A DNA stretch of 62,231 nucleotides from Chloroflexota bacterium (GTDB lineage Bacteria > Chloroflexota > Anaerolineae > Anaerolineales > UBA4823), in contig CP070764.1 in NCBI GenBank assembly GCA_020349245.1, positions 840,926 through 903,156 on the forward strand, read 5' to 3'. Below the pieces are notes generated by a model. That model did no database searches and was not told where the DNA came from. It saw nothing but the letters and a program-made list of their open reading frames with translations. A program made the translations under genes and the position numbers. Shown here piece by piece: positions 61,430-62,231 of the stretch. Every line of letters starts with the position of its first letter. Position 1 is the first letter of the stretch.

Positions 61430-62231
61430 CTACAGCAACCTTAGAGAAAAAATCGATGTCCCGAGCAGAGAAGAGAGCTGCACGGGCGCTTGAAAAAAGG
61501 GATGACACCCTGCAAATCATATACCAGCTGCTGGACTACATGGCAGGTGGGGAGATGCGCGCAAAATTCTTCGTAGCGATAATTGTGCGAGTTATCGCCC
61601 TGGGAGGTTTGCTGGCCCTGCCATTCCTTACGGGAGAAGCGATCAATGTCTTGCAAGACCCCACAAGCGCAATCGCCGAATTGCAACGCTGGGTGGTATA
61701 TGCTCTAATTGCTGGAGCGATCTTCCTGATGATGACCTTTTTTGCGGAGCGCTTGTTCGCCGATTTGGCCACGCATGGTTTGCAGAAGCTGCAGATCCAC
61801 TTGTTTTCACACATACAAACCCTTTCACTCAACTTCTTCGATCGCCAGCCAATTGGAGAATTGCTGAGTCGTATCACGAACGACACCGAAGTGGTTTCAC
61901 TGTTCTATGAACAGGCGGTAGGTCCCATCATCCGGGCTTCGATAACTATCCTGCTGGCCTTCTTGATCATGGTTGTGATCGACTGGCGATTGACGATTGT
62001 GGCGCTTTTGATCGTGCCGGTAATCTTAATCTTAACCAATGTGATCGAACGAATCTCCACCCCCGCGTTCGCCAAGCTGCAGGAAGATCTGGGCAGCCTG
62101 AGTGGTTTTCAGGAAGAATCTCTCTCGGGCTACAAGGTGATCATCAGCAAAGGCCAGCAGGATTGGGCAGATGAGAAAAACGATGCTCTGGCAGCAAATC
62201 TTTACGAGGTGGGCAGTAAAGCCTTCTTCAC
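61426..62231 (+). CDS. ABC exporter half, second subunit (partial)
   Basis: 268 complete codons from ATG 61426 to the window edge, overlapping the previous stop by 4 bases. The N-terminal part is basic and the visible region is most of a six-helix exporter permease domain, with the block SLNFFDRQPIGELLSRITND that is typical of type IV ABC exporters. The ATPase domain lies beyond the window, so the canonical catalytic Glu expected of the partner cannot be checked. Confidence 0.92.
   Translation, partial: MTTATLEKKSMSRAEKRAARALEKRDDTLQIIYQLLDYMAGGEMRAKFFVAIIVRVIALGGLLALPFLTGEAINVLQDPTSAIAELQRWVVYALIAGAIFLMMTFFAERLFADLATHGLQKLQIHLFSHIQTLSLNFFDRQPIGELLSRITNDTEVVSLFYEQAVGPIIRASITILLAFLIMVVIDWRLTIVALLIVPVILILTNVIERISTPAFAKLQEDLGSLSGFQEESLSGYKVIISKGQQDWADEKNDALAANLYEVGSKAFF

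Overview
The window is about 62 kb of bacterial chromosome with normal gene density, carrying 54 protein genes (two cut by the window edges) and three tRNAs. I see no rRNA, CRISPR array, insertion sequence or phage gene. Gene content suggests a Chloroflexota bacterium, probably class Anaerolineae. The signs are many lipoproteins and membrane-anchored proteins with long Thr/Pro-rich linkers after the signal peptide, a T-box-controlled seryl-tRNA synthetase, a VanW protein, M42 aminopeptidases, C39-TPR proteins and an arginine deiminase cluster, with no outer-membrane genes. This assignment is an inference. TGA is the ordinary stop codon of many genes here.

Layout. 1-10.6 kb (minus strand): three tandem purple-acid-phosphatase-like secreted phosphoesterases, two of them about 98% identical over a 343 bp tract; a PQQ-type sugar dehydrogenase lipoprotein; a DUF1232 protein; and a giant alpha-2-macroglobulin lipoprotein. 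10.7-20 kb: a Cys/Met gamma-lyase diverging from a VanW protein, a Trm112-like protein, a HEAT-repeat protein, serS with a T-box leader, a flavin/F420 luciferase-like oxidoreductase, lysS and greA. 20-31.8 kb: a PIG-L deacetylase, three consecutive M42 aminopeptidases, two orphan solute-binding lipoproteins, a LysM-M23 endopeptidase, an AlkP-superfamily phosphodiesterase, RNase HI and a CAP protein. 32.0-32.4 kb: tRNA-Phe, tRNA-Gly and tRNA-Cys with a strong promoter.

32.4-46.5 kb: a lectin-like membrane protein, two metallo-beta-lactamase-fold proteins, mutY, an M19 dipeptidase, a molybdopterin oxidoreductase, the tldD/tldE protease pair, a second and divergent seryl-tRNA synthetase, RNase Z and ftsK. 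46.6-53.6 kb: two paralogous membrane-anchored C39-peptidase/TPR proteins, an SbcD-like nuclease overlapping a HAD phosphatase, a DUF411 lipoprotein interrupted by an in-frame TGA, a YqhA protein and PPK2. 53.7-62.2 kb: a YfcC carrier, ornithine carbamoyltransferase, arginine deiminase, an NhaC-type antiporter, and a heterodimeric ABC exporter whose second half runs off the window.

The most notable observation is the DUF411 gene at 51440-51913. Its reading frame is conserved on both sides of a TGA that falls exactly where the family has the first cysteine of its Cys-Gly-Cys-Cys motif, so it is a candidate selenoprotein; a nonsense mutation or base error remains possible. Other points are the two SerRS genes (one beside tldDE), the recent duplication or conversion of the phosphoesterases, and a lectin-like fold split by a hydrophobic insert.
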